The notes under the pieces were generated by a model, which saw nothing but the letters and a program-made list of their open reading frames with translations, was not told the origin of the DNA and did no database searches. Both the position numbers and the translations under genes were made by a program. This document shows, piece after piece, positions 1 through 9,399 of a DNA stretch of 64,000 nucleotides; within the stretch, counting starts at the first letter, position 1; each line of letters starts with the position of its first letter. Where the stretch lies: assembly GCF_900099765.1 (NCBI RefSeq), contig NZ_FNDX01000007.1, positions 1 to 64,000 on the forward strand, given 5' to 3'. The stretch is from Paenibacillus typhae (GTDB lineage: Bacteria; Bacillota; Bacilli; Paenibacillales; Paenibacillaceae).

Positions 1-436
1 GTTCACTGCATTATCTTTCAAACCATGCCGTTCCCTCTACGCCGGAGGGTTCTTCGCTGTTGTACCAAGTTCTTTACAGCTTCCATGGCCTTCGTCCAGT
101 TTAGCGAGACTCGGCTCCCTCTTTTCCCCTTTGCAGGGCCTTTTTGACGACGCGGCAGGATTCACTTGATGTTGCGGCCTGGGTTGTTGCTCGCCCGGTC
201 TCTGACCGGTACTTTTGTCGATGCGCTTTTACACACAGATTTCGCCATGCGCAAGCATCCTAGCTACAAGAGTGGCTTGGCCCCTCTCTTGGTTGGACTT
301 GCACCAACTAGATAATGCGTGCCTCTGGGCACGCCCAAACAAAAAATTTAGTCCTTGCCTGCCCGATCTGCGGATATAATGAATCAGGGTGATAAGGGGC
401 TGACGTAGGAACAGTGTAAAAGGAGGCGCAAGAGTC
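1..436. other. gene-free leading region with hairpins
   Basis: No convincing coding sequence is seen in either strand. The only open frame of note (minus strand, 229-474) runs into the Nudix gene and has no ribosome binding site or recognisable motif. Two perfect short hairpins are visible: CCGGTC/GACCGG at 195-209, and GCGTGCC/GGCACGC with a 4-nt loop at 317-334. The stretch could be the tail of a mobile element or a structured RNA continuing from outside the window. That is a guess from composition and structure only. Confidence 0.3.
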
Positions 437-862
437 ATGACCAGAAATTCACGGGGCATTATCGTAGCTGTCAAGGGTGTCGTTATGCATCAGGGAACAA
501 TCCTGATTGTCCAGCGTGCTGCGGCTGATGTGATCGGAGCGGGAAGCTGGGAATGCCCGGGAGGCAAAATTGAATTTGGAGAAGGGCTTGAGGCTGCGCT
601 GGAGCGTGAGATCGCCGAGGAGACAGGGCTTAAAGTCACGGTCGGGGAGGTTTTGTATGCTGCCTCTTTTCTGACCGACCCCGGCAGACAGGTTGTGATT
701 ATCACTTACCTCTGCAGGAGCGGAGAAAATGCCGTCCAGCTCTCTGAGGAGCATGCTGCCTATAAATGGTGTACCCGGACCGAGCTTCAGGAGCTGCTGC
801 CTGCGGGAATTTTGGCTGAATTTGAACGGAGCGGTGTGTTCACAATGGCTGAGCTGATATAA
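437..862 (+). CDS. Nudix hydrolase (MutT-like)
   Basis: The 141-aa protein has a complete Nudix box at residues 43-65 in the pattern G-x5-E-x7-R-E-I-x-E-E-x-G-L, which binds the divalent metal. The family hydrolyses nucleoside diphosphates linked to another group, such as oxidised dNTPs. The exact substrate cannot be read from sequence. The ATG at 437 follows an AAAGGAGG site 10 nt upstream. The length is that of a single-domain Nudix protein. It is a lone gene convergent with the SLH protein gene, with a hairpin terminator between them. An ADP-ribose or mRNA-decapping role is equally possible. Confidence 0.9.
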   Translation: MTRNSRGIIVAVKGVVMHQGTILIVQRAAADVIGAGSWECPGGKIEFGEGLEAALEREIAEETGLKVTVGEVLYAASFLTDPGRQVVIITYLCRSGENAVQLSEEHAAYKWCTRTELQELLPAGILAEFERSGVFTMAELI

Positions 863-880
863 ACGAGTTGTTTCTATATG

Positions 881-914
881 TCAAAAAGACCGCCCTTCTA
901 GAAGCAGCGGTCTT
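881..914 (-). terminator. rho-independent terminator of the SLH gene
   Basis: The inverted repeat AAGACCGC/GCGGTCTT (886-893 and 907-914) is followed on the minus strand by a run of T. It lies between the convergent Nudix and SLH genes and suits the SLH transcript best. Confidence 0.75.
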
Positions 915-944
915 CTTGGTCTTGTTCTGCAGCTTTAGTTCCAG

Positions 945-2963
945 TTACGGCTTCTTTTTCAACTGCTCGACGGCAGATTTTAAAGCAATAATTTTGGCGG
1001 CAGCTGCTTCATCAAGCAGCTTCTTTTGCGCTTCTGTCAGACCTGAATAACGCTTATAAGCCCAGTTCACAGCCTGCTCATTATTCAGGGTAACGGCGCT
1101 CACTGCAGGCAGCTGGTTGATTAAATAAGCCACTGTATCTGCAGCCTGCTGATCAGTAACAATTGCCGGAGACTCATAATATCCTTTTACATTGAAATCC
1201 TTGTCATAAAAAACAATCATATAATTTTCGCGGAAGTCAGAAGCTATATTGGCATGCACAGCAGATCTGGCGAGACTCTCAAGCGGTACGCTGTACATAA
1301 CATCCGTGAGCCTGTTTAACAGCTGTATTTTGGAGGATACATCTTTGACAGTGAACGATTTGGCTCCTTCAGATATGTAATCAAAGTAAGTGTTTGAAGT
1401 AAAAGTATAATATTTCAGCTCTGGATGTGCGGCGGCAAAGCCTGCATTTATGTCGATCCGGTCTGTAATAGCATTGCTTTTGAATTCACGGGTGATTGTC
1501 ACTCCCTCATTAAACCGGGTGACAGGCTCATTTAGGGTTACCTGTGCCTCGTCCAAATCCAGCTTGATTACTTGATAGCCCAGAGGCTTGCTATTAATAT
1601 CATACAAAATAATAGTCATGTAATCCCGGCTATGCTCCAGCTGTACGGGAAACGAATACCTTTGCGATGATGGCGGCAGCATCAGAATATTAGGATTAGT
1701 CAAATCGGGAGCCGGTTCAGCACCCTTGCTGAAATAGTAACCGGGACGGTGAGCTGCAGCGGCAATATCTGACGGCAGACCCTCAAGGCTAAGCTGAGCA
1801 GAGCCGGCATTTGTATATCTGTATTCTTCTCCTTGTGTTATAACAATACCGCTAAGGAGCGGGAGACCTGCAGAATGGGATACTCCGTTTATTACAATCG
1901 AATTCTTCTGGCTGCCTTTTACCTCCAAGGGCTTCACGGTAAAAGACGAGCCCTTACCTCCATCATTCACTGTTACTGACTGCACTGTACCCGGGCCCGT
2001 AAATACCGAAGCCGCATCCAGTATCACACGGGCTATAACTGTACCTTCGCCAAGCTCCACCTTGAAAGCCGCCGCACCTGGATTCACATTGAGTAAGCTT
2101 ACTGAACTCTTTTGCAGCTTAAGTGCAGTTTCAGCCCCCTGAACAATGAGCTTTCCTTCTACGGCTACATTATTGAGCGTAATTTCACCTTTCCCAGTGC
2201 TGCTGTCAAGCAGCAGGTCACCTTTTACAATCATGTTCTTCAAAATAACATCGGGAGCAGAGACTGTAACATTCCTGAATGTCTTAATTTCAGATGGGCT
2301 GCAGCCCCCGACTTCTCCTGGGCCAGTTACTGTCAAATCTCCAATTCCACAAGATACTGTATTGAAAATATCCAGAAGTGTTATCGACTCTGCTCTGGTC
2401 ATAGGCTGATTCGGCCTGAAGCTGCCGTCAGGATAACCCTTCATCGCATCGATATTCACCATTGCGGCAACCTTAAGCTTACTCCAGTCGGCGATCTCGT
2501 TGTAGTCTGTAAAAACAGATAGCACTTCAGCCGAAGAAGGATCCTCCAATAACAAAAGCCTGCTGATAATAACAGCTGCCTCCTGACGGGTAATCAGCCC
2601 GTTTGGACGTACCTTTCCTTCATATCCCTCGATATAACCTGCTGACATCGCCTTTGAAAATTCAGCATATGCCCAGCTCGACTCCGGCAGGTCACTGAAT
2701 TCTGCCGGTTTCCCCGCCGTAATGCCCCACATCCGATTAGTCAGCGCAACAAATTCCGCTCGTGTAATAGCCTCATCCGGCCTCACTGAACCATCTCCTA
2801 AGCCCTTCAGATAGCCTTGCTGCAACCACTTTTCAATCTGCTTCTGTGCCCAGTGTCCTTCATAATCATTGCTCTGCGCAGCTGAAACAGACCCTGCTCC
2901 CCATACAATACCTAGAACAAGACACAGGCTTAAACCTAAGCTCATTGCTCTTTTGAAATTCAT
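945..2963 (-). CDS. S-layer homology (SLH) domain surface protein
   Basis: The 672-aa secreted protein begins with a signal peptide (hydrophobic core at residues 8-28, likely cleavage after VSAA). Three SLH repeats follow at roughly 35-77, 95-140 and 150-200, each ending in the usual ITRAE/ITRQE/MTRAE motif. SLH triplets bind pyruvylated secondary cell-wall polymer, so the protein should sit on the cell wall. Residues 205-370 are rich in short beta repeats (a possible beta-helix). The rest (about 370-672) is not recognised. ATG at 2963 follows a GGGGGG ribosome site. The gene is monocistronic with its own terminator. The function beyond wall attachment is unknown. Confidence 0.88.
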   Translation of the reverse strand: MNFKRAMSLGLSLCLVLGIVWGAGSVSAAQSNDYEGHWAQKQIEKWLQQGYLKGLGDGSVRPDEAITRAEFVALTNRMWGITAGKPAEFSDLPESSWAYAEFSKAMSAGYIEGYEGKVRPNGLITRQEAAVIISRLLLLEDPSSAEVLSVFTDYNEIADWSKLKVAAMVNIDAMKGYPDGSFRPNQPMTRAESITLLDIFNTVSCGIGDLTVTGPGEVGGCSPSEIKTFRNVTVSAPDVILKNMIVKGDLLLDSSTGKGEITLNNVAVEGKLIVQGAETALKLQKSSVSLLNVNPGAAAFKVELGEGTVIARVILDAASVFTGPGTVQSVTVNDGGKGSSFTVKPLEVKGSQKNSIVINGVSHSAGLPLLSGIVITQGEEYRYTNAGSAQLSLEGLPSDIAAAAHRPGYYFSKGAEPAPDLTNPNILMLPPSSQRYSFPVQLEHSRDYMTIILYDINSKPLGYQVIKLDLDEAQVTLNEPVTRFNEGVTITREFKSNAITDRIDINAGFAAAHPELKYYTFTSNTYFDYISEGAKSFTVKDVSSKIQLLNRLTDVMYSVPLESLARSAVHANIASDFRENYMIVFYDKDFNVKGYYESPAIVTDQQAADTVAYLINQLPAVSAVTLNNEQAVNWAYKRYSGLTEAQKKLLDEAAAAKIIALKSAVEQLKKKP

Positions 2964-3117
2964 TATATCCCCCCCATAAAAATACCAAGCCTGATCTGCG
3001 GCCTGACAAACCGCTTCCAGCCAGAGTTATTTTAAACCATTAAATGGAATATGGATATGACTTCTTTGGCTAAAGTCCTGTATTCATCACTATAGGGTGC
3101 AGTCTATATATGCACGC

Positions 3118-3152
3118 AAAATTGCCCCGGCAGCCGCAGCCGCCGGGGCAAT
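3118..3152 (-). terminator. rho-independent terminator
   Basis: A perfect 10-bp stem ATTGCCCCGG/CCGGGGCAAT (3121-3130, 3143-3152) is followed by TTTT on the minus strand. It lies just beyond the stop codon of the small membrane protein gene at 3166. Confidence 0.85.
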
Positions 3153-3165
3153 CCCGGTTCATCTG

Positions 3166-3591
3166 TTAAATAATCCGTCGGTATACCATGAAGAAGATCA
3201 TGGCGATCAGGACAACCATGAGCAGCAGGCTCAACGTCCGCAGCTTGGCTGTGTAGGATGATACATCACGGTTCTCGCGGATTCCGGCAGCCGCCAGACG
3301 CAATGGCTTACCCATGATTCCTCCGAGCGCAAACATGGCCAAAAGCAGCAGAACCACTACAACCATCCAGGCCACCGAGTAATCGTCCTGGCTCATCATG
3401 TAACCGCCTGTCAGCAGCTGAATGACCAGCCCGTACTGGGCGAAACGGTTGAAGCCGGTAATTGCGCTGAGCGTGCCTTCTTTGGCCGGAGCCGATAGCT
3501 TCTGTGCCCCACTCAGAATAAACGGCAGTACCAGATAGAAGCCAAGCGCCAGGGTCCCGATCATATGTAAGAAATACAGAAAACGGTCCAT
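3166..3591 (-). CDS. small four-helix membrane protein, unknown function
   Basis: I do not recognise a named family. The 141-aa protein has four hydrophobic segments (about residues 8-28, 48-66, 72-92 and 118-137). A positively charged loop precedes the last one, and the protein ends in a basic tail (YRRII). ATG at 3591 has an AGAGGAGG site at good spacing. It lies downstream of mdh on the same strand, about 120 bp away, with a strong terminator after it. Its hydrophobicity pattern resembles small DUF2269-like or copper-resistance-D-like integral membrane proteins, but no diagnostic histidines are present. Confidence 0.75.
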   Translation of the reverse strand: MDRFLYFLHMIGTLALGFYLVLPFILSGAQKLSAPAKEGTLSAITGFNRFAQYGLVIQLLTGGYMMSQDDYSVAWMVVVVLLLLAMFALGGIMGKPLRLAAAGIRENRDVSSYTAKLRTLSLLLMVVLIAMIFFMVYRRII

Positions 3592-3715
3592 CCCTTACCT
3601 CCTCTGAAAGTTGCTGTGATATAAGTTACATTTTAATTATAACTTACTCTGCCGCATAAGAAAAGAAAGCCCATTCTTAGTATAAGATCAAACGGGTCTT
3701 GCCGGGTTACAAGGG

Positions 3716-4657
3716 TCAGACATTGACTGCAGATGTGACGGCCCGTACGGAATCAGCTGACTTGTCCAGTGCCGCCTGCTCTTCTGCTGTGAGCTCCAGC
3801 TCATAAATCTTCTCAATGCCGTTTGCGCCCAGCAGCACAGGTACTCCCATGAACAGGCTGTCATAGCCGTATTCACCTTCAAGCAGGGCGATAACCGGTA
3901 TAATCCGTTTCTTATCCTTGAGGATCGCTTCAGTCATCTGTACCAGGGAAGCTGCCGGAGCATAGTAGGCGCTGCCGTTCCCGAGCAGGCTGACGATCTC
4001 TCCGCCGCCTACCCGGGTACGCTGCACGATCTCGGCAATGCGCTCCTCCGGAATCAGCTTGTCCACCGGAATGCCGCCCACACTGGAATAACGTACAAGC
4101 GGAACCATATCGTCTCCGTGTCCGCCGAGGACGAAGCCGCGCACATCCTCTACGGAAACGTTAAGCTCCTGGGCGATAAAGGTGCAATAGCGGGCAGTAT
4201 CCAGTACCCCGGATTGTCCGATCACACGGTTTTTCGGGAATTCCAGGGCGTTATAAGCCACATAGGTCATCGCATCAACCGGATTGCTAAGGATAATGAC
4301 AATGGACTCAGGAGCGACACGTTTGACGTTCTCGCATACGGACTTCACAATCGAAGCATTGGTATTCACCAGATCATCGCGGCTCATTCCCGGCTTGCGG
4401 GCAATACCGGCAGTAATAATAACGATATCTGAATCGGCCGCGTCTTCGAAATCGGAGGTTCCGGTGATCTGGCTGTCAAATTTCTGGACCGGACCCGCTT
4501 CCAGCATGTCCAGCGCCTTCCCTTTGGTCGGGTTCTCCAGCTGCGGGATATCCAGCAGAACGACATTGCCGAGCTCCTTTTGGGCAAGCATTAACGCCGT
4601 AGTCGCTCCGGTAAATCCGGCACCCACGACCGTGATTTTATAACGTTTGATAGCCAA
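3716..4657 (-). CDS. mdh: malate dehydrogenase
   Basis: The 313-aa NAD-dependent malate dehydrogenase converts malate to oxaloacetate in the citric acid cycle. The N-terminal Rossmann motif GAGFTGAT, the substrate-binding R in [12 protein letters not shown] and the catalytic histidine in [10 protein letters not shown] are all present. It belongs to the LDH-like (MDH3) branch usual in Bacillus. The start is TTG at 4657, seven bases after AGGAGG, and the protein begins MAIKRYK. It is the last gene of citZ-icd-mdh, the order found in B. subtilis. A terminator-like hairpin between icd and mdh suggests partial uncoupling from the genes upstream. Confidence 0.97.
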   Translation of the reverse strand: MAIKRYKITVVGAGFTGATTALMLAQKELGNVVLLDIPQLENPTKGKALDMLEAGPVQKFDSQITGTSDFEDAADSDIVIITAGIARKPGMSRDDLVNTNASIVKSVCENVKRVAPESIVIILSNPVDAMTYVAYNALEFPKNRVIGQSGVLDTARYCTFIAQELNVSVEDVRGFVLGGHGDDMVPLVRYSSVGGIPVDKLIPEERIAEIVQRTRVGGGEIVSLLGNGSAYYAPAASLVQMTEAILKDKKRIIPVIALLEGEYGYDSLFMGVPVLLGANGIEKIYELELTAEEQAALDKSADSVRAVTSAVNV

Positions 4658-4707
4658 TGGTAGACCTCCTGAATTTTATATTAATTTTTATTTATAGCCC
4701 TTCTCGC

Positions 4708-4748
4708 ACAAAACGGGCCTCGGAAGCATGCAGCTTCCTCCGGCCCGA
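4708..4748 (-). terminator. stem-loop terminator or attenuator between icd and mdh
   Basis: The inverted repeat CGGGCC..GGAAGC/GCTTCC..GGCCCG spans 4714-4747 and is followed by TTTTG on the minus strand. It could end the icd transcript or give lower mdh expression by read-through. Confidence 0.65.
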
Positions 4749-4765
4749 GCACTTCATCTTACAGC

Positions 4766-6061
4766 TTACAGATTTTTGATAATTTCGTCAGCAAAGGCGG
4801 AGCATTTCAGCTCTGTTGCGCCTTCCATTTGACGGGCAAAGTCATACGTTACCGTCTTGTTATTGATCGCGGTGCTCATGCCCTTGTAGATCAGATCCGC
4901 CGCTTCCTGCCAGCCGAGATGCTCAAGCAGCATAACACCGGAAAGGATAACGGAACCCGGATTAACAACGTCCTTGTCAGCGTACTTAGGCGCCGTGCCG
5001 TGGGTTGCTTCAAAGATCGCATGTCCGGTCACATAGTTAATGTTGGCTCCCGGCGCGATGCCGATACCGCCGATCTGTGCGGCCAGCGCATCAGACAGGT
5101 AGTCCCCGTTCAGATTCAGTGTAGCGATCACATCGAAGTCTGTCGGGCGTGTCAGCACCTGCTGCAGCGCGATGTCTGCAATAGCGTCCTTGATGATGAT
5201 TTTGCCGGCAGCGACCGCTTCGTTCTGTGCTGCATTCGCCGCTGCTTCGCCATCCTTTTCTTTAATCAGATCGTACTGGTTCCAGGTGAATACTTTGTCG
5301 CCGAACTCCTGCTCAGCCACTTCGTAGCCCCAGTTCTTAAACGCGCCTTCTGTAAATTTCATGATGTTGCCCTTATGCACCAGGGTAACGCTCTTGCGCC
5401 CGTGTTTGATTGCATATTCAACTGCAGAGCGCACCAGGCGCTTAGAACCCTCGGAGGATACCGGCTTGATACCGATACCGGAGGTTTCCGGGAAGCGGAT
5501 TTTGTTAACGCCCATTTCCTTCTGAAGGAATTCGATCACTTTCTTCACTTCTTCAGAGCCCTCTTTATACTCGATGCCGGCATAAATATCCTCTGTGTTC
5601 TCACGGAAAATAACCATATCCACAAGCTCCGGATGCTTCACCGGTGAAGGCACACCGTCAAAATAACGTACAGGACGCAGACACACATACAGGTCCAGCT
5701 CCTGGCGCAGCGCCACGTTCAGGGAACGGATACCGCCACCGATTGGCGTTGTCAGCGGTCCCTTGATCGCTACGATATACTCACGGATTGCTTCCAGCGT
5801 ATCATTCGGCAGCCATTCACCATATGTATTGAAGGCCTTCTCGCCGGCAAATACTTCGTACCAGGCAAGCTTTTTCTCCCCGCCGTACGCTTTCTCAACA
5901 GCAGCATCCAGCACCCGTTTGGAAGCTTTCCAAATATCGCGTCCTGTGCCGTCGCCTTCGATAAACGGAATAATCGGATTAGCAGGAACCACCAGCTTGC
6001 CATCTTCAATCGTAATTTGTTCGCCTTCAGTCGGCAGATCATATTTCTCCAGTTTCAACAT
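4766..6061 (-). CDS. icd: isocitrate dehydrogenase (NADP)
   Basis: The 431-aa enzyme oxidatively decarboxylates isocitrate to 2-oxoglutarate with NADP. Visible landmarks are the substrate-binding segment [13 protein letters not shown], the motif [15 protein letters not shown], and the C-terminal cofactor region ([17 protein letters not shown]). Length and motifs match the Bacillus type I enzyme. ATG at 6061 follows AGGAGG. It is the middle gene of citZ-icd-mdh, with a 166-bp gap to citZ that contains a long hairpin. Confidence 0.97.
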   Translation of the reverse strand: MLKLEKYDLPTEGEQITIEDGKLVVPANPIIPFIEGDGTGRDIWKASKRVLDAAVEKAYGGEKKLAWYEVFAGEKAFNTYGEWLPNDTLEAIREYIVAIKGPLTTPIGGGIRSLNVALRQELDLYVCLRPVRYFDGVPSPVKHPELVDMVIFRENTEDIYAGIEYKEGSEEVKKVIEFLQKEMGVNKIRFPETSGIGIKPVSSEGSKRLVRSAVEYAIKHGRKSVTLVHKGNIMKFTEGAFKNWGYEVAEQEFGDKVFTWNQYDLIKEKDGEAAANAAQNEAVAAGKIIIKDAIADIALQQVLTRPTDFDVIATLNLNGDYLSDALAAQIGGIGIAPGANINYVTGHAIFEATHGTAPKYADKDVVNPGSVILSGVMLLEHLGWQEAADLIYKGMSTAINNKTVTYDFARQMEGATELKCSAFADEIIKNL

Positions 6062-6093
6062 GTGTGGGGATTCCTCCTAAAAAAGTATAGTAG

Positions 6094-6158
6094 CGGCAGA
6101 CGCCTTCCATAAAACCTTCGCCCGCCAAGAGACAGGGCGCTTCAGAATACGTCTGCCG
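6094..6158. other. long hairpin in the citZ-icd gap
   Basis: The arms CGGCAGACG (6094-6102) and CGTCTGCCG (6150-6158) are perfectly complementary. A second GC-rich stem of the form GCGCCC/GGGCG can form inside. On the minus strand a T-run begins about 9 nt after the stem, just before the icd ribosome site. It may be a terminator or attenuator or an mRNA-stability element. Confidence 0.5.
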
Positions 6159-6227
6159 GGTTCACCGTTACAGCAAAGTACTAGCTCTAATTCTACTAAG
6201 GGGCGCTGCAGCCTGCAAGTCCCCTTC

Positions 6228-7340
6228 TTATCTCTCGTCTACAGGTACATATTTCTGTTCAAGCATTCCCGTATATTCTGCACGCGGACGGATAATGCGG
6301 TTGTCCTCGTACTGCTCCAGAATATGTGCAGTCCAGCCTGAAGTGCGGCTGATCGCAAAGATCGGGGTGAACAGCTCGCGCTCAATGCCCAGCTGCGTAT
6401 ATACAGAGGCCGAGTAGAAGTCAACGTTCGGCTTCAGACCTTTTTGCCCGGTGATCAGCTCTTCAATCTTCACGGACATATCATAGAGTGTAGTATCATT
6501 CTTCATGGTTCCAAGCTCCTGGGACATCCTCATCAGGTGCTTGGCGCGCGGATCGCCGTTCTTGTAAACGCGGTGTCCGAAGCCCATAATCTTCTCACGC
6601 CGCTCAAGCTTGCCGTTGATATACGGCTCCACAGCATCCAGACTGCCGATTTCCTCCAGCATCTTCATGACCGCCTCATTCGCGCCGCCGTGCAGCGGGC
6701 CTTTCAGTGCCCCGATGGCCGAGGTTACACCGGAATAAATATCGGAAAGTGTAGCCACAGTCACCCGGCTGGCAAAGGTGGACGCATTCAGCTCATGGTC
6801 GGCATGCAGCACAAGCGCCGCATCCAGTGCTTTGACGGACACAATATCAGGCTGTCTGCCCCAGAGCATATACAGGAAATTCTCGGCGATCGTAACGCCT
6901 TCTTTGGGGGCTACCGGCTCGAGGCCCTTGCGGATGCGTGCCAGCGCTGCTACAAGGGTAGGGATCTGCGCCTGCAGCTTCACTGCTTTTATCTCATTGG
7001 CTTCACGGCTCATATCATCGGCGGCTTCATCGTACAGCGCGAGGCTGGATACGGCGGTACGCAGCGCGGCCATCGTGTTCGTGTCCTTGGGATAAAGCTT
7101 CATCTGGGCAATGACCTCATCCGGAACCTGCGCAAAGGCGCTGAGGTCACGCTGCAGAGCCTGCAGCTCCGGAGTTGTCGGCAGATTGCCGAACCACAGC
7201 AAATAAGCAGTCTCTTCAAATGTCGCGTTTGCCGCCAGATCATCAATATCGTATCCGCGGTAAGTGAGTACGCCATCCACAATCGAGCTGATCGAGGAGG
7301 TCGTGGCGACGATGCCTTCCAGGCCTTTAGTAGCTGTCAT
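6228..7340 (-). CDS. citZ: citrate synthase
   Basis: The 370-aa enzyme condenses acetyl-CoA and oxaloacetate to citrate. Catalytic motifs are present: LHADHELNAS and GPLHGGANEAV, with the histidine and nearby residues, and MGFGHRVYKNGDPRA. The open frame reaches 7424. I chose ATG at 7340 (MTATKGLEG) because AAAGGAGA precedes it at the right distance, and the extra upstream residues are unlike citrate synthases. It is the first gene of citZ-icd-mdh, transcribed away from ytvI. A cre-like site lies about 250 bp upstream. Confidence 0.96.
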   Translation of the reverse strand: MTATKGLEGIVATTSSISSIVDGVLTYRGYDIDDLAANATFEETAYLLWFGNLPTTPELQALQRDLSAFAQVPDEVIAQMKLYPKDTNTMAALRTAVSSLALYDEAADDMSREANEIKAVKLQAQIPTLVAALARIRKGLEPVAPKEGVTIAENFLYMLWGRQPDIVSVKALDAALVLHADHELNASTFASRVTVATLSDIYSGVTSAIGALKGPLHGGANEAVMKMLEEIGSLDAVEPYINGKLERREKIMGFGHRVYKNGDPRAKHLMRMSQELGTMKNDTTLYDMSVKIEELITGQKGLKPNVDFYSASVYTQLGIERELFTPIFAISRTSGWTAHILEQYEDNRIIRPRAEYTGMLEQKYVPVDER

Positions 7341-7593
7341 AGTATATCTCTCCTTTGCCAACGAGGGTGTACAAGCCGTTCCTGACATCATGAAAACATT
7401 TACAATTTGAAAGATAAAAATCATGAAAAAATAGGCGGTAATACCCCTTCCGGGGATTGCAACTAACTTTCGAAACAGAAGCTTTAATTATCATACCGGA
7501 TTTTGACGGTTATGTGAACAACGTGGAAGCTTTGTGTGGCATCAAATGATTTTATCGGAGGGATAGAAAAAAACATTCCGCTTCATTGTTTCA

Positions 7594-7607
7594 TGATTGC
7601 GCTTTCA
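7594..7607. promoter_or_regulatory. possible CcpA (cre) site in the citZ-ytvI divergent region
   Basis: TGATTGCGCTTTCA matches the cre consensus TGWAANCGNTNNCA at all but two positions. It lies in the 400-bp divergent gap (7341-7740), which contains no gene. B. subtilis citZ is repressed through CcpA, which makes a site here plausible. The mismatch at the AA positions keeps confidence low. Confidence 0.25.
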
Positions 7608-7740
7608 GTGTATATGTAATGTCCTGTTTTCAAGGTTCTGTCTCATTTCACCGTAATTCATAGTCTGCGAATCTGTCAGCTGAATATACATTAGACGAGC
7701 TGGTATTCAGCCGGAAATGAGTCCGACGGGAGGTTTGGCA

Positions 7741-8856
7741 ATGGATTCGCCTTTAGTCAAAAAAGTGCTGCGCGGCCTGTGGGTCGTATTAGCCGGTGCA
7801 GGCCTGCTGCTGGCCGTATATATACTGCTGCCTCTAATCTATCCGCTGCTGCTCGCCTGGCTGCTGGCCTATCTCATTCATCCGCTGGTGCTGATTCTCA
7901 AGGGCCTCAAGCTGCCTGGCTGGCTGGCTGTGGTGGTGTCATTGCTCTTTTATATAGGGGGAACGGCACTGGTATTGACAGCACTGATTACCCGTCTTGT
8001 CAAAGAGCTTATCGTGCTGCTCCAGACCTTCGACCTCCATACGGATGAATGGCGTGAACTGCTGCTCTCACTCAGCCGCAATGCCAGCATTCAAAATATT
8101 ATTAACCAGATTAACCAGTTTTACCACGATAACCCCGGTTACCACGATACTATTGACAGTAATATTAGCCGGACTACGGAAACCGTCGGCCAGTTTATTA
8201 CGGAGCTGATAACCGGATTTTTCAATATGATTCTAAAGCTGGTGTCGGCGCTGCCGAGCCTCGGCTCGATTCTGATTGTCATTGTGCTGGCCGCCTTTTT
8301 CCTCAGTACCGGCTGGGAGCGCCATAACGCCAGGCTGACCGGGCTGCTGCCCGCCCCCCTGCTCCGCCCGGTGACTAACATTTGGAATGATCTGCGCAAA
8401 GCGCTGGTCGGCTATTTACGGGCCCAGGCAGTGCTTATATCCGTCACCGCATTCATTGTCATCATCGGCCTCCTGCTGCTTGGCGTCAATTCTGCCTTTG
8501 TAATCGGACTCACCATCGGCCTGATCGATACCATCCCTTACCTCGGTGTAGGCATCATCATGCTTCCCTGGGCGCTGTACTCCTATATGACAGGCAATCT
8601 GGCGTTCGCAATCGGCCTGCTGGTGCTATACGGCATTATCCTCATCACCCGGCAGGTGCTGGAGCCGAAGGTGCTGGCCAGCAGCATCGGCGTAGACCCG
8701 CTCTCCATGCTGATTGGCGTGTTCGCCGGACTCCAGCTGTTCGGCATGCTCGGCATCCTGATCGGCCCGGTCGTGCTGGTCGTACTTGGCGCTTTCAGCC
8801 GCGCCGGCGTCTTCCGGGCGCTGCACAGCTACATCATGAGCGGCAAATTGCATTAG
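7741..8856 (+). CDS. ytvI: sporulation integral membrane protein YtvI
   Basis: The 371-aa polytopic membrane protein belongs to the AI-2E/PerM-like permease family. Paired N-terminal helices lie at about residues 12-70. A soluble loop at about 85-150 contains the NINQFYHDNPGYHDT region. A helical C-terminal half carries GLIDTIPYLGVG and the conserved LEPKVLASSIGVDPL. YtvI is a sporulation-associated protein in Bacillus, and its position next to citZ agrees with B. subtilis. ATG at 7741 is chosen because GGGAGG lies 7 nt upstream. An upstream in-frame ATG at 7717 has no such site. Confidence 0.93.
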   Translation: MDSPLVKKVLRGLWVVLAGAGLLLAVYILLPLIYPLLLAWLLAYLIHPLVLILKGLKLPGWLAVVVSLLFYIGGTALVLTALITRLVKELIVLLQTFDLHTDEWRELLLSLSRNASIQNIINQINQFYHDNPGYHDTIDSNISRTTETVGQFITELITGFFNMILKLVSALPSLGSILIVIVLAAFFLSTGWERHNARLTGLLPAPLLRPVTNIWNDLRKALVGYLRAQAVLISVTAFIVIIGLLLLGVNSAFVIGLTIGLIDTIPYLGVGIIMLPWALYSYMTGNLAFAIGLLVLYGIILITRQVLEPKVLASSIGVDPLSMLIGVFAGLQLFGMLGILIGPVVLVVLGAFSRAGVFRALHSYIMSGKLH

Positions 8857-8921
8857 CCGCCTGTGGTGCGAGGTAGATGCGGCGGCGGTGGTTCCGCTGG
8901 AAGGCCACGCGGGGGCCGGAT

Positions 8922-9105
8922 CAGAGGCATTTTTGACTCTGATTTGGCCGTTCCGGCTGCCTGCGACCAGAGCAGAGGCATTTTTGACTCTCATGGGCTC
9001 GTTCCGGCTGCCTGCGGTCAGATCAGAGGCATTTTTGACTCTCACTGGCTCGTTCCGGCTGCCTGCGGCCAGAGCAGAGTCATTTTTGACTCTGATTTGG
9101 CTTGG
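8922..9105. repeat. 51-bp tandem repeat, four units, each with a hairpin
   Basis: The unit core CAGAGGCATTTTTGACTCT begins at 8922, 8973, 9024 and 9075, an exact 51-bp period. The spacer reads approximately GTTCCGGCTGCCTGCG. In the fourth unit AGAGTCA/TGACTCT is a perfect 7-bp inverted repeat with a TTTT loop. The other three have G in place of the first T. Because 51 is divisible by three, open frames run through the array and would give 17-residue repeats, but no start or ribosome site supports translation. The array lies just downstream of ytvI. Confidence 0.85.
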
Positions 9106-9116
9106 TGTTTGGGCCT

Positions 9117-9299
9117 TACGGACACAGATGACCTTATTTTCGTCATAATCGGGTTTTGAGCAAGCTAACGGACTCCAGAGCCTTTATTTGCAGATATTTG
9201 AAGCAAAAACAGCAATTTCAGAGGTAATAAGGCCTCTACGGTCCGTTAGCTTTGCAGAGTGCCTCATACACATCAAATAAGGTCGCCTCGGTCCGTTAG
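9117..9299. repeat. dispersed repeat family A, copy 1 (183 bp, 2+2 inverted units)
   Basis: Two forward units begin ACGGAC..AGATGACCTTATTT (9118) and CTAACGGACTCCAGAG (about 9165). Two inverted units follow, ending CTACGGTCCGTTAG (about 9249) and CTCGGTCCGTTAG (9299). A second copy of the same length is at 34641-34823. There is no coding potential. Confidence 0.8.
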
Positions 9300-9399
9300 C
9301 CCGCTGCCTGATTACTTTTTCAACAGCAGTAACCACCGGTCATTTGCATACACTATTAATCCATCAGTCACACATTTGTTTAGCCTGCGTTTTGCGGTA

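Noticed and set aside
229..474. 81-codon minus-strand frame at the window start
   Set aside because: It overlaps the start of the Nudix gene, lacks a ribosome site and shows no recognisable domain.
4829..5647. 272-codon plus-strand frame opposite icd
   Set aside because: It is antisense to icd and Cys/His/Arg-rich without any recognisable motif.
8863..9159. Two overlapping plus-strand frames across the 51-bp array
   Set aside because: They arise from a repeat with a period divisible by three, and no ribosome site or homologous motif is visible.
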